The notes beneath the pieces are model-generated. The model was not told where the DNA came from. It saw nothing but the letters and a program-made list of their open reading frames with translations, and did no database searches. Below are positions 1 to 5,295 of a stretch of 5,295 bases of DNA, one piece after another (within the stretch, counting starts at the first letter, position 1; the number at the start of each line of letters is the position of its first letter). Position numbers and translations under genes: made by a program. This DNA comes from an uncultured Clostridia bacterium. Lineage in GTDB: Bacteria > Bacillota > Clostridia > Christensenellales > Borkfalkiaceae. Location of the stretch: contig CAKQWM010000030.1 in NCBI GenBank assembly GCA_934278995.1, positions 1-5,295 of the forward strand, in the 5' to 3' direction.

Positions 1-2
1 TC

Positions 3-38
3 ATCAAGAAGAAGCAGCCACCCGAACCCGCAAGCTGA
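3..38 (+). other. possible C-terminal tail of an upstream gene (PcfB-like?)
   Basis: Reading from base 3 gives a short lysine- and proline-rich tail (IKKKQPPEPAS) ending at TGA 36-38. In related elements the gene just upstream of virD4 is usually a PcfB/DUF3801 protein with a basic C-terminus, so this could be its end. Eleven residues cannot establish that. The other two forward frames are also open here, to TAA at 88-90 and just beyond 100, so the choice of frame is an inference from composition and expected gene order. Confidence 0.2.
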
Positions 39-82
39 AAGTGCAAAACGCAGACCCTTTGCACTTTGCACTTTCGCACTTT
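37..82. repeat. GCACTTT direct repeats with an 11-bp inverted partner
   Basis: GCACTTT occurs three times, at 61-67, 68-74 and 76-82. GAAAGTGCAAA at 37-47 is the exact reverse complement of TTTGCACTTTC at 65-75, leaving a 17-nt loop. There is no T-run after the right arm, so it does not look like an intrinsic terminator. It could be a protein-binding site or a short repeat cluster ahead of the coupling-protein gene. The repeats are seen directly; the function is unknown. Confidence 0.5.
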
Positions 83-131
83 CACGATAATTTGCGTCAA
101 TAACTCAAAAAAGCACTTGACAAAACGCTTC

Positions 132-160
132 ATGGGGCAATGCCGAAGATATTGCCCCGT
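132..160. repeat. perfect 8-bp inverted repeat at the virD4 breakpoint
   Basis: GGGGCAAT at 134-141 is the reverse complement of ATTGCCCC at 151-158, with a 9-nt loop. A T-G wobble (133/159) and an A-T pair (132/160) extend it. It lies exactly where recognisable virD4 coding sequence begins. It may be a by-product of the codons used here, or a fold-back that promoted a deletion. Only the symmetry itself is certain. Confidence 0.45.
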
Positions 161-186
161 ACATAGACCCCGTATTTGAAAACAAT
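133..186 (+). pseudogene. residual virD4 coding sequence upstream of the first possible start
   Basis: These codons are in frame with the coupling-protein ORF that follows and read WGNAEDIAPYIDPVFENN. From memory of VirD4/T4CP proteins of Tn1549-like elements, this matches the stretch just before the Walker A domain (typically GSARWGNAEDI..PYIDPVF). There is no ATG, GTG or TTG in this frame between the TGA at 118-120 and GTG 187, so family sequence exists here without a usable start. This is the main evidence that the gene is 5'-truncated rather than naturally short. Confidence 0.65.
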
Positions 187-1605
187 GTGCTTCTCACCAA
201 CACCGAACGGTTGATGATGTCAAGCCGTCCGTCGCACCCGAAATATGCGAGAAATAAAAACGTGCTTGTGGTAGGCGGCAGTGGAAGCGGTAAAACCCGT
301 TTTTACGTCAAGCCGAACCTTATGCAAATGCACAGCAGCTACGTTGTGACCGACCCGAAAGGTACGGTTCTGATTGAGTGCGGAAAAATGCTGCAACGGG
401 CGGGCTATAAAATCAAGGTACTAAACACGATCAACTTCAAAAAATCCATGCACTATAACCCGTTTGCGTATATCCATAACGAAACCGATATTTTGAAGCT
501 CGTCAATACCCTGATTGAGAATACCAAAGGCGACGGCGAGAAAAGCGGTGAGGATTTTTGGGTGAAAGCCGAAAAGCTCTATTACTGTGCGCTGATTGGA
601 TATATCCATTACGAAGCCCCCGAAAGCGAAAAAAATATTTCCACTCTGCTTGATATGATAAATGCGTCGGAAGCCCGCGAGGACGACGAGGATTTTCAGA
701 ATCCCGTTGACCTTATGTTTGAGCGATTGGAAGAAAAGGAACCCGAACATTTTGCCGTCAAGCAGTATAAGAAATACAAGCTGGCAGCGGGCAAAACGGC
801 AAAATCCATTCTCATATCGTGCGGTGCGCGGCTTGCACCTTTTGACATAAAGGAACTCCGCGAACTTATGGAAACCGACGAAATGGAGCTTGACACACTC
901 GGTGATCGGAAAACGGCACTGTTTATCATTTCAAGTGATACCAACAGTACCTTTGATTTTGTAAATGCGCTGATCTGCTCACAGCTTTTCAATGTGCTTT
1001 GCACGAAAGCAGATGATGTGTACGGCGGGCGGCTTCCCGTTCATGTCCGCTGTCTGCTCGATGAATTTGCGAATATAAAAATTCCCGATATGCAGCGTCT
1101 GATTGCCGTACTCCGAAGCCGCGAAATCTCTTGCTCCCTTGTGGTGCAGTCGCAAAGTCAGTTGAAAGCCATTTACAAGGATCACGCCGATACCATAGTC
1201 GGCAACTGTGACACCATGCTGTTTCTCGGCGGTAAAGAGAAAACGACGCTCAAAGAAATATCCGAAATTTTAGGCAAGGAAACAATCGACAGCTTCAACA
1301 AAAGCGAGAACCGCGGGCGCGAGGTGTCACACGGACTGAATTTTCAAAAGCTCGGCAAGGAGCTTATGACGCAAGACGAAATCGCCACAATGGATGGCAG
1401 CAAATGCATTTTGCAAGTGCGCGGTGTACGCCCTTTCCTCTCGGACAAATTCGATATTACCGCACACCCGAATTACAAATACCTCTCTGACTTCGATAAG
1501 AAAAACGCTTTTGACCCCGAAAAGGAATTAAAGCGTCGCCCCGCAATCGTCGGGCAAAACGAAGTTTTTGATTATTACGAAATTGACGTTGGCGACGTTG
1601 GATAA
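187..1605 (+). CDS. virD4: VirD4-type conjugative coupling protein (T4CP), N-terminally truncated
   Basis: This is a type IV coupling ATPase of the VirD4/TraG family, which links the relaxase-DNA complex to the transfer channel at the inner membrane. Seen in the sequence: Walker A GGSGSGKT at residues 30-37, the conserved TDPKG at 55-59, Walker B CLLDEF at 289-294, and the sensor-like GNCDTMLFLGG at 339-349. The C-terminus looks complete. The 472 residues fall short of the roughly 600 usual for this family. The missing part is the N-terminal region with the membrane helices. GTG 187 is the first possible start and has no convincing SD; ATG 214 is an alternative. Family-like codons extend upstream to 133, where they meet unrelated DNA and a stop at 118-120. 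A soluble, unanchored product is possible, but a decayed gene is more likely. It heads the collinear block maff2-trbL/virB6-prgI-virB4. Confidence 0.88.
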   Translation: MLLTNTERLMMSSRPSHPKYARNKNVLVVGGSGSGKTRFYVKPNLMQMHSSYVVTDPKGTVLIECGKMLQRAGYKIKVLNTINFKKSMHYNPFAYIHNETDILKLVNTLIENTKGDGEKSGEDFWVKAEKLYYCALIGYIHYEAPESEKNISTLLDMINASEAREDDEDFQNPVDLMFERLEEKEPEHFAVKQYKKYKLAAGKTAKSILISCGARLAPFDIKELRELMETDEMELDTLGDRKTALFIISSDTNSTFDFVNALICSQLFNVLCTKADDVYGGRLPVHVRCLLDEFANIKIPDMQRLIAVLRSREISCSLVVQSQSQLKAIYKDHADTIVGNCDTMLFLGGKEKTTLKEISEILGKETIDSFNKSENRGREVSHGLNFQKLGKELMTQDEIATMDGSKCILQVRGVRPFLSDKFDITAHPNYKYLSDFDKKNAFDPEKELKRRPAIVGQNEVFDYYEIDVGDVG

Positions 1606-1702
1606 CGCGCACCCGACGGGAAAGGAGGAGAATTTGAAACAAATCCATACGGGCTATGAGGTACGCGCTCCCACCCGGCAGCGCATATCAGCTCTTACCC
1701 AC

Positions 1703-1731
1703 AACCGCCGCAGAAATACGGCGGTTTTCTT
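1703..1731 (+). terminator. intrinsic terminator or attenuator hairpin
   Basis: AACCGCCG (1703-1710) pairs perfectly with CGGCGGTT (1719-1726) across an 8-nt loop, and the right arm runs into TTTTCTT (1725-1731). The stem is short but has six G-C pairs, and the T-tract is interrupted by one C. It sits after virD4 and before maff2, so it could end part of the upstream transcript or attenuate the downstream transfer genes. A ribosome translating from TTG 1634 would cover it and block folding. Confidence 0.55.
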
Positions 1732-1763
1732 ATGCTCAAAAACACAAAACACAATTTTTTATA

Positions 1764-1776
1764 GCCGCCAAGCGGC
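1764..1776 (+). other. small GC hairpin in front of the maff2 ribosome binding site
   Basis: GCCGC (1764-1768) and GCGGC (1772-1776) pair around a 3-nt loop, ending 7 nt before the GAGGA ribosome binding site at 1784-1788. AGCCGCC (1763-1769) could instead pair with GGCGGTT (1720-1726), the right arm of the upstream hairpin, with one G-T wobble. The two folds are mutually exclusive. The role, if any, is inference. Confidence 0.35.
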
Positions 1777-1795
1777 AGAAAGTGAGGAAAAACAT

Positions 1796-2011
1796 ATGGC
1801 ATTTTTTACTTCGGCAGTCGGTGTACTTCAAACGCTCGTGATCGCGCTCGGCGCGGGTCTTGCCATTTGGGGCGTTGTAAACCTTATGGAGGGCTACGGC
1901 AACGATAACCCCGGCGCAAAGAGCCAGGGCATGAAGCAGCTCATGGCGGGTGGCGGTGTTGCACTTATCGGTCTTACCCTTGTGCCGCTTCTTGCGGGCT
2001 TGTTCAGCTAA
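1796..2011 (+). CDS. Maff2-family small membrane protein
   Basis: The 71-residue protein has two predicted membrane helices, at about 8-30 and 50-70. They are joined by a conserved polar loop (EGYGNDNPGAKSQGMKQL), followed by a glycine-rich AGGGVALIG. This closely matches what I recall of the Maff2 family in clostridial conjugative elements, where it lies between virD4 and the trbL/virB6-like gene, as here. Its function is not established. The size, two-helix layout and position resemble VirB2/TrbC pilins, so a pilin-like or channel-lining role is a reasonable inference. ATG 1796 is chosen because GAGGA at 1784-1788 sits 7 nt upstream and the family begins MAFF. The frame is open upstream to TTG 1634 (SD AAAGGAGG), so a longer 125-residue form cannot be excluded. 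The stop is 21 nt before the next gene. Confidence 0.88.
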   Translation: MAFFTSAVGVLQTLVIALGAGLAIWGVVNLMEGYGNDNPGAKSQGMKQLMAGGGVALIGLTLVPLLAGLFS

Positions 2012-2032
2012 TCGCGGCAAGGGTAAACACTT

Positions 2033-2902
2033 ATGAAGGGCATACTTGACTCGATTAACGAATGGATAAAAGGAATCCTGATCGGAGCTATCAACGGTAA
2101 TCTGTCAACTATGTTCGGGGACGTGAACGAAAAGGTCGGAAGCATCGCAGGCGAGGTCGGACAAACCCCGCAAGGTTGGAACGCAAGTATATTTTCTATG
2201 ATACGGACACTATCGGAAAACGTCATTGTTCCGATCGCGGGGCTTGTCATCACCTACGTTCTTTGTTATGAGCTTATCACCATGATAACCGACAAGAATA
2301 ATATGCACGACGTTGACACGTTCATGTTTTTCAAGTGGTTTTTCAAATCGTGGGTAGCGGTTTATCTCGTTACCCACACATTTGATATTACAATGGCGGT
2401 CTTTGAGCTTGCACAGCACGTTGTGGGAGGTGCGGCGGGCGTTATCGGAAACAGTACAAGTATCAATGTCAATGCCGCACTGTCCGCCATGCAATCACAG
2501 CTTGGCTCAATGGAAATCCCCGAACTGCTACTGCTCGTTATGGAAACAAGCCTTGTCAGTCTTTGCATGAAGATCATGTCCATTCTGATTACGGTCATTC
2601 TGTACGGGCGCATGATAGAAATTTACCTTTATTGCTCGGTCGCTCCCATTCCATTCGCAACCATGACAAACCGTGAATGGGGACAGATCGGAAATAACTA
2701 CTTACGAAGCCTTTTTGCGCTCGGCTTTCAAGGCTTCCTTATCATGATTTGCGTGGGTATCTACGCCGTGCTTGTAAACAGCATGATTATAGCAAACAAT
2801 CTGCACAGCGCGATTTTCTCCCTTGCGTCGTGCACCGTGATTCTTTGCTTCTCGCTGTTCAAGTCGGGCGCACTCGCAAAATCAATCTTCAACGCGCACT
2901 GA
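2033..2902 (+). CDS. VirB6/TrbL-like conjugal transfer membrane protein
   Basis: The 289-residue polytopic protein has hydrophobic segments at about 64-85, 98-116, 163-192 (perhaps two passes), 228-252 and 257-276, plus an amphipathic N-terminus. A polar region around 86-97 and a small-residue stretch at 130-160 separate them. The motif around 200-217 (YCSVAPIPFATMTNREW) is typical of the TrbL/VirB6-like proteins (CD0411 type) of clostridial ICEs. These are taken to form part of the inner-membrane DNA channel with VirB4 and PrgI. The start ATG 2033 follows an AAGGG at 2019-2023 and lies 21 nt after the maff2 stop, as expected within one transcript. Length and ends look complete, with no frameshift or internal stop. 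The channel role is known for the VirB6 class and inferred for this protein. Confidence 0.86.
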   Translation: MKGILDSINEWIKGILIGAINGNLSTMFGDVNEKVGSIAGEVGQTPQGWNASIFSMIRTLSENVIVPIAGLVITYVLCYELITMITDKNNMHDVDTFMFFKWFFKSWVAVYLVTHTFDITMAVFELAQHVVGGAAGVIGNSTSINVNAALSAMQSQLGSMEIPELLLLVMETSLVSLCMKIMSILITVILYGRMIEIYLYCSVAPIPFATMTNREWGQIGNNYLRSLFALGFQGFLIMICVGIYAVLVNSMIIANNLHSAIFSLASCTVILCFSLFKSGALAKSIFNAH

Positions 2903-2926
2903 ACGGCGCAGAAAGGAGGTCAGATA

Positions 2927-3322
2927 ATGGCTTATGTTCCCGTTCCAAAGGATTTAACCAAAGTCAAAAGCAAATTCGCGTTCAATCTTACGAAGCGGCA
3001 GATTCTCTTTTTTGGGCTTGCGGCTGCTGTCGGATTGCCGCTTTTCTTCCTGCTCAAAGGAGCTACGGGTACGACGGTTGCGGCATTTGCAATGATACTT
3101 GTCATGCTCCCGTGCTTCCTCTTTGCCATGTATGAGAAAAACGGTATGCCGCTTGAAAAGGTACTCCGAAACATCATACAGACAAAATTTATCCGCCCGA
3201 AAGAGCGACCGTATCAGACGCAGAATTTTTATGCCGTCCTCGAACAGCAAAGAAATCTTGAAAAGGAGGTATCTCATATTGTCAACGGTACAAAAAACAA
3301 AGACGCAAATACAAAACCGTAA
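2927..3322 (+). CDS. prgI: PrgI-family conjugal transfer protein
   Basis: The 131-residue protein has the PrgI layout. A short N-terminus (AYVPVPKDLTKVKSKF) leads into two closely spaced membrane helices at about 25-43 and 48-68, then a basic cytoplasmic tail containing NGMPLEKVLRNI and RPKERPYQTQN. PrgI proteins are small membrane partners encoded directly before the VirB4 ATPase in Gram-positive conjugative systems, comparable to VirB3, and probably dock the ATPase at the membrane. ATG 2927 has an ideal AGGAGGT at 2914-2920, 6 nt upstream. The last 44 nt overlap virB4, whose ribosome binding site lies inside this gene, suggesting coupled translation. The protein appears intact. Confidence 0.88.
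   Translation: MAYVPVPKDLTKVKSKFAFNLTKRQILFFGLAAAVGLPLFFLLKGATGTTVAAFAMILVMLPCFLFAMYEKNGMPLEKVLRNIIQTKFIRPKERPYQTQNFYAVLEQQRNLEKEVSHIVNGTKNKDANTKP
3263..3281 (+). promoter_or_regulatory. ribosome binding site and TTG start of virB4
   Basis: AAGGAGGT at 3263-3270 is followed 8 nt later by TTG 3279-3281 in the virB4 frame. There is no ATG or GTG nearby, and the frame upstream overlaps prgI without family-like sequence, so this site decides the start. It lies wholly inside prgI coding sequence. Confidence 0.8.
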
Positions 3323-5234
3323 ACTCACCCGCGCGGAGCAAAATCAGATTGCCGCCGCAATCAAACGCGCCAAAGGCGACGGCAAAAAGAAATCCGCACA
3401 ACAGACAATTCCGTATCGGCAGATGTACCGCGACGGCGTTTGTCATATTGGCGGGAAAAAATACAGCAAATGCGTACAATTTGAGGATATAAATTATCAG
3501 CTTGCGCAGCCTGACGAGAAAAGCGCGATATTCGACCATTGGTGCGATTTTCTCAACTACTTTGACGCTTCCGTTTCGGTGCAGCTTTCTTTCATCAATC
3601 AGGGCGCAAAGGGCGACGAAGCCGAAAAAGCGATTGAGATTCCGCCGCGTGGTGACGACTTTGACGGCATACGCGCGGAATACGCGGATATGCTGAAAAG
3701 TCAGTTTTCCAAAGGCAACAACGGCATTGTCAAAGCGAAATACATCACTTTTTCCGTGGAAGCGGAAAACATCAAGGCGGCAAGGGCGCGGCTTGCCCGC
3801 ATTGAAACCGATATTTTAGGCAATTTCAAGGTGCTTGGCGTGGCGGCAAAGCCCATGACGGGCTATGATCGTTTGGAGGTATTGCACGGGGCAATGCACC
3901 CGGACGGTGAGCCGTTCCGCTTTTCATGGAATATGCTTGCCCCGTCGGGACTGTCCACAAAGGATTTTATCGCGCCGTCCTCTTTCCGTTTCGGTGAGGG
4001 GCGCACGTTCCGCATGGGACGGAAGCTCGGCGCGGTGTCCTTTCTGCAAATCCTCGCCCCCGAACTCAACGACCGTATGCTTGCGGACATTCTCGACCTT
4101 GAATCGGGTATGATCGTCAATCTGCACGTCAGAAGTATCGACCAGGGCGAAGCGATCAAGACTATCAAACGCAAGATCACCGACCTTGACAGAATGAAGA
4201 TTGAGGAGCAGAAAAAGGCGGTTCGTAACGGGTATGACATGGATATTATTCCGTCCGACCTTGCGACATTCGGAAGCGAAGCAAAAAATCTGTTGCAGGA
4301 ATTACAGAGCCGCAACGAGAGAATGTTTCTGCTTACTTTCCTTGTTGTCAATCTTGCCGATACGAAACAGAAGCTCGACAATGAAATTTTTGCAGTATCG
4401 GGTATCGCGCAGAAATACAACTGTGCCTTGACCCGTCTTGATTATCAGCAAGAAGCGGGCTTTCTTTCAAGCCTGCCGCTCGGAGATAATCAGATCGAAA
4501 TTCAGCGCGGGCTGACGACCTCAAACACAGCAATTTTTATCCCCTTTATCACGCAAGAGTTATTCCAAACGGGCGAAGCTCTCTACTACGGACTTAACGC
4601 ACTGTCAAACAATATGATTATGTGCGACCGCAAGAAGCTCAAAAAACCGAACGGGCTAATCCTCGGCACACCCGGAAGCGGCAAATCGTTTTCGGCAAAG
4701 CGCGAAATGACAAACGCCTTTCTTATCACCGATGATGATATTATCATTTGCGACCCCGAAGCCGAGTATTTCCCCCTTGTTGAGCGTTTACACGGTCAAG
4801 TTATCCGTCTGTCGCCGTCGGGTATCGGTAACGACGGAAAGCCGCAGTACATAAACCCTATGGATATAAACTTTGAATATGACGAAAACCCGCTTGCGCT
4901 GAAATCCGACTTTATCCTTTCTCTGTGTGAACTGATTGTCGGCGGCAAGACGGGGCTTGAACCCGTGGAAAAAACGGTCATTGACCGCGCTGTACGGAAT
5001 GTGTACCGCCCCTTTGTGGCAAACCCCGACCCCGCGCAAATGCCGATCTTGGGCGACCTTTACAACGAGCTTTTGAAACAGCCCGAACAAGAAGCTATGC
5101 GTATCGCGTCGGCGTTGGAACTTTACGTTTCGGGAAGTCTGAACGTCTTTAACCACCGTACCAATGTAGAGCTTACAAACCGCCTTGTTTGCTTTGACAT
5201 CAAACAGCTTGGAAAGCAGTTAAGGAAACACTGA
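3279..5234 (+). CDS. virB4: VirB4/TraE conjugative ATPase, C-terminally truncated
   Basis: This is a VirB4-class ATPase that energises assembly of and transfer through the type IV secretion channel at the inner membrane. Residues about 40-430 form the N-terminal VirB4 domain (IPYRQMYRDGVCHIGGKKYS near its start). The ATPase domain follows, with Walker A GTPGSGKS at 463-470 and a conserved DPEAEY at 492-497. The chosen start is TTG 3279 behind a strong SD. The frame is open upstream to an ATG at 3099, but that part lies in prgI and looks non-coding. Family-like sequence ends at FDIKQLGKQL (639-648); the frame then picks up RKH and a stop. Full-length relatives are near 790-800 residues, so roughly 150 residues are missing, including Walker B (usually in a YYIDEFH-like motif). 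The product would be unable to hydrolyse ATP. An insertion at about 5220-5225 is the likely cause. Confidence 0.87.
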   Translation: MSTVQKTKTQIQNRKLTRAEQNQIAAAIKRAKGDGKKKSAQQTIPYRQMYRDGVCHIGGKKYSKCVQFEDINYQLAQPDEKSAIFDHWCDFLNYFDASVSVQLSFINQGAKGDEAEKAIEIPPRGDDFDGIRAEYADMLKSQFSKGNNGIVKAKYITFSVEAENIKAARARLARIETDILGNFKVLGVAAKPMTGYDRLEVLHGAMHPDGEPFRFSWNMLAPSGLSTKDFIAPSSFRFGEGRTFRMGRKLGAVSFLQILAPELNDRMLADILDLESGMIVNLHVRSIDQGEAIKTIKRKITDLDRMKIEEQKKAVRNGYDMDIIPSDLATFGSEAKNLLQELQSRNERMFLLTFLVVNLADTKQKLDNEIFAVSGIAQKYNCALTRLDYQQEAGFLSSLPLGDNQIEIQRGLTTSNTAIFIPFITQELFQTGEALYYGLNALSNNMIMCDRKKLKKPNGLILGTPGSGKSFSAKREMTNAFLITDDDIIICDPEAEYFPLVERLHGQVIRLSPSGIGNDGKPQYINPMDINFEYDENPLALKSDFILSLCELIVGGKTGLEPVEKTVIDRAVRNVYRPFVANPDPAQMPILGDLYNELLKQPEQEAMRIASALELYVSGSLNVFNHRTNVELTNRLVCFDIKQLGKQLRKH

Positions 5235-5243
5235 ATAATGTAA

Positions 5244-5295
5244 GCCTTGCAAAAATATTCAAGAAGTAGTATAATAGAGGAAAGCAAAGCAAGGC
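5244..5295. repeat. 7-bp inverted repeat flanking the promoter
   Basis: GCCTTGC at 5244-5250 and its reverse complement GCAAGGC at 5289-5295 flank the promoter at a distance of 38 bp. The left arm overlaps the -35 box and the right arm would lie in the transcribed leader. They could be operator half-sites, transposase-binding repeats or chance. The right arm touches the window edge, so the repeat could be longer. Confidence 0.4.
5247..5275 (+). promoter_or_regulatory. near-consensus sigma-A promoter
   Basis: The -35 box TTGCAA (5247-5252) and a perfect -10 box TATAAT (5270-5275) are separated by the optimal 17 bp. It is the only promoter of this quality I saw in the window. It points rightward out of the broken virB4 and is enclosed by the GCCTTGC/GCAAGGC inverted repeat, whose left arm overlaps the -35 box. 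It probably drives a gene of the inserted element just beyond the window. Confidence 0.65.

Larger units (their letters stand above)
1606..1795 (+). promoter_or_regulatory. leader-like region between virD4 and maff2
   Basis: This is a 190-bp gap in an otherwise tightly packed block. It starts with a strong SD (AAAGGAGG, 1621-1628) placed 5 nt before TTG 1634. From that TTG the frame stays open for 54 codons and runs in frame into the maff2 ATG at 1796. A terminator-like hairpin (1703-1731) and a small GC hairpin (1764-1776) lie inside. The 54-residue stretch has no membrane segment or family I recognise. It may be a translated leader, a decayed small gene, or a 5' UTR controlling maff2 and downstream genes. 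The elements are visible; regulation is inferred. Confidence 0.4.
5221..5295. mobile_element. probable edge of an insertion that interrupts virB4
   Basis: At about 5220 the virB4 reading changes abruptly from conserved family sequence to AT-richer DNA unrelated to it. The new DNA carries its own strong promoter pointing right, and a 7-bp inverted repeat, GCCTTGC (5244-5250) and GCAAGGC (5289-5295). This is what the left end of an insertion sequence with its transposase promoter would look like. No transposase is inside the window, and I cannot name the family or the exact terminal repeat. A deletion or an assembly join would also explain the break. Confidence 0.45.

Noticed and set aside
117..122. 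TTGACA, a perfect -35 box ahead of virD4
   Set aside because: No acceptable -10 box lies 16-18 bp downstream (around 139-146), so there is no support for a promoter.
1656..1841. 61-codon open frame starting at ATG 1656
   Set aside because: No ribosome binding site at a usable distance. It overlaps the start of maff2 in another frame and has no recognisable features, though the leader region it lies in is discussed separately.
2749..3135. 128-codon + strand open frame spanning the virB6-like/prgI junction
   Set aside because: It overlaps two clearly real genes out of frame, is cysteine- and arginine-rich like a shadow frame, and has no SD.
3099..3278. Upstream extension of virB4 to ATG 3099
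   Set aside because: It lies inside prgI in a different frame, lacks family-like residues, and a strong SD with TTG at 3279 explains the start better.
3863..4420. 185-codon open frame on the - strand inside virB4
   Set aside because: It is antisense to well-conserved VirB4 sequence, has no recognisable domain, and is explained by the codon composition of the sense gene.
133..5220. Possibility that the window encodes a new defence or secretion system
   Set aside because: Every intact gene fits the known transfer module of Tn1549-like conjugative elements in its usual order, so novelty is limited to the breaks and the non-coding leader.
1..5295. CRISPR array, tRNA or rRNA genes
   Set aside because: No regularly spaced repeats beyond the short GCACTTT cluster and no tRNA- or rRNA-like sequence were seen on either strand.

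Overview
The window looks like an internal piece of an integrative and conjugative element (ICE) of the Tn1549/CTn type, carried by a Gram-positive anaerobe of the Clostridia (Bacillota). The host call rests on the gene set and order: VirD4 coupling protein, Maff2, TrbL/VirB6-like protein, PrgI-family protein, VirB4/TraE ATPase. All genes lie on the + strand and most are preceded by strong AGGAGG-type ribosome binding sites. Family assignments come from recognising the proteins by eye; no database search was run.

Layout: 1-130 holds short repeats and possibly the last codons of an upstream gene. 133-1605 encodes a VirD4-type coupling protein that has lost its membrane-anchoring N-terminus. 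1606-1795 is a leader-like gap with a strong SD, an in-frame TTG, a terminator-like hairpin and a second small hairpin. 1796-2011 is maff2. 2033-2902 is a polytopic VirB6/TrbL-like protein. 2927-3322 is a PrgI-family membrane protein. 3279-5234 is VirB4, starting at TTG inside the prgI end and losing family similarity at about 5220. 5221-5295 is unrelated AT-richer DNA with a near-consensus sigma-A promoter inside a 7-bp inverted repeat, most simply the edge of an inserted mobile element.

Together the genes would make the inner-membrane part of a conjugative type IV secretion machine. VirD4 brings the relaxosome DNA to the channel. The VirB6-like, PrgI and Maff2 proteins form membrane parts, and VirB4 supplies ATP-driven energy. 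Because the coupling protein lacks its N-terminus and VirB4 lacks its Walker B half, this copy is probably transfer-defective: a relic, or an element broken by insertion and deletion, unless the breaks are assembly artefacts.

I did not find a clearly new biological system. The points most worth checking are the two broken ends, the promoter-bearing insert at the right edge, and the leader/attenuator-like region in front of maff2.
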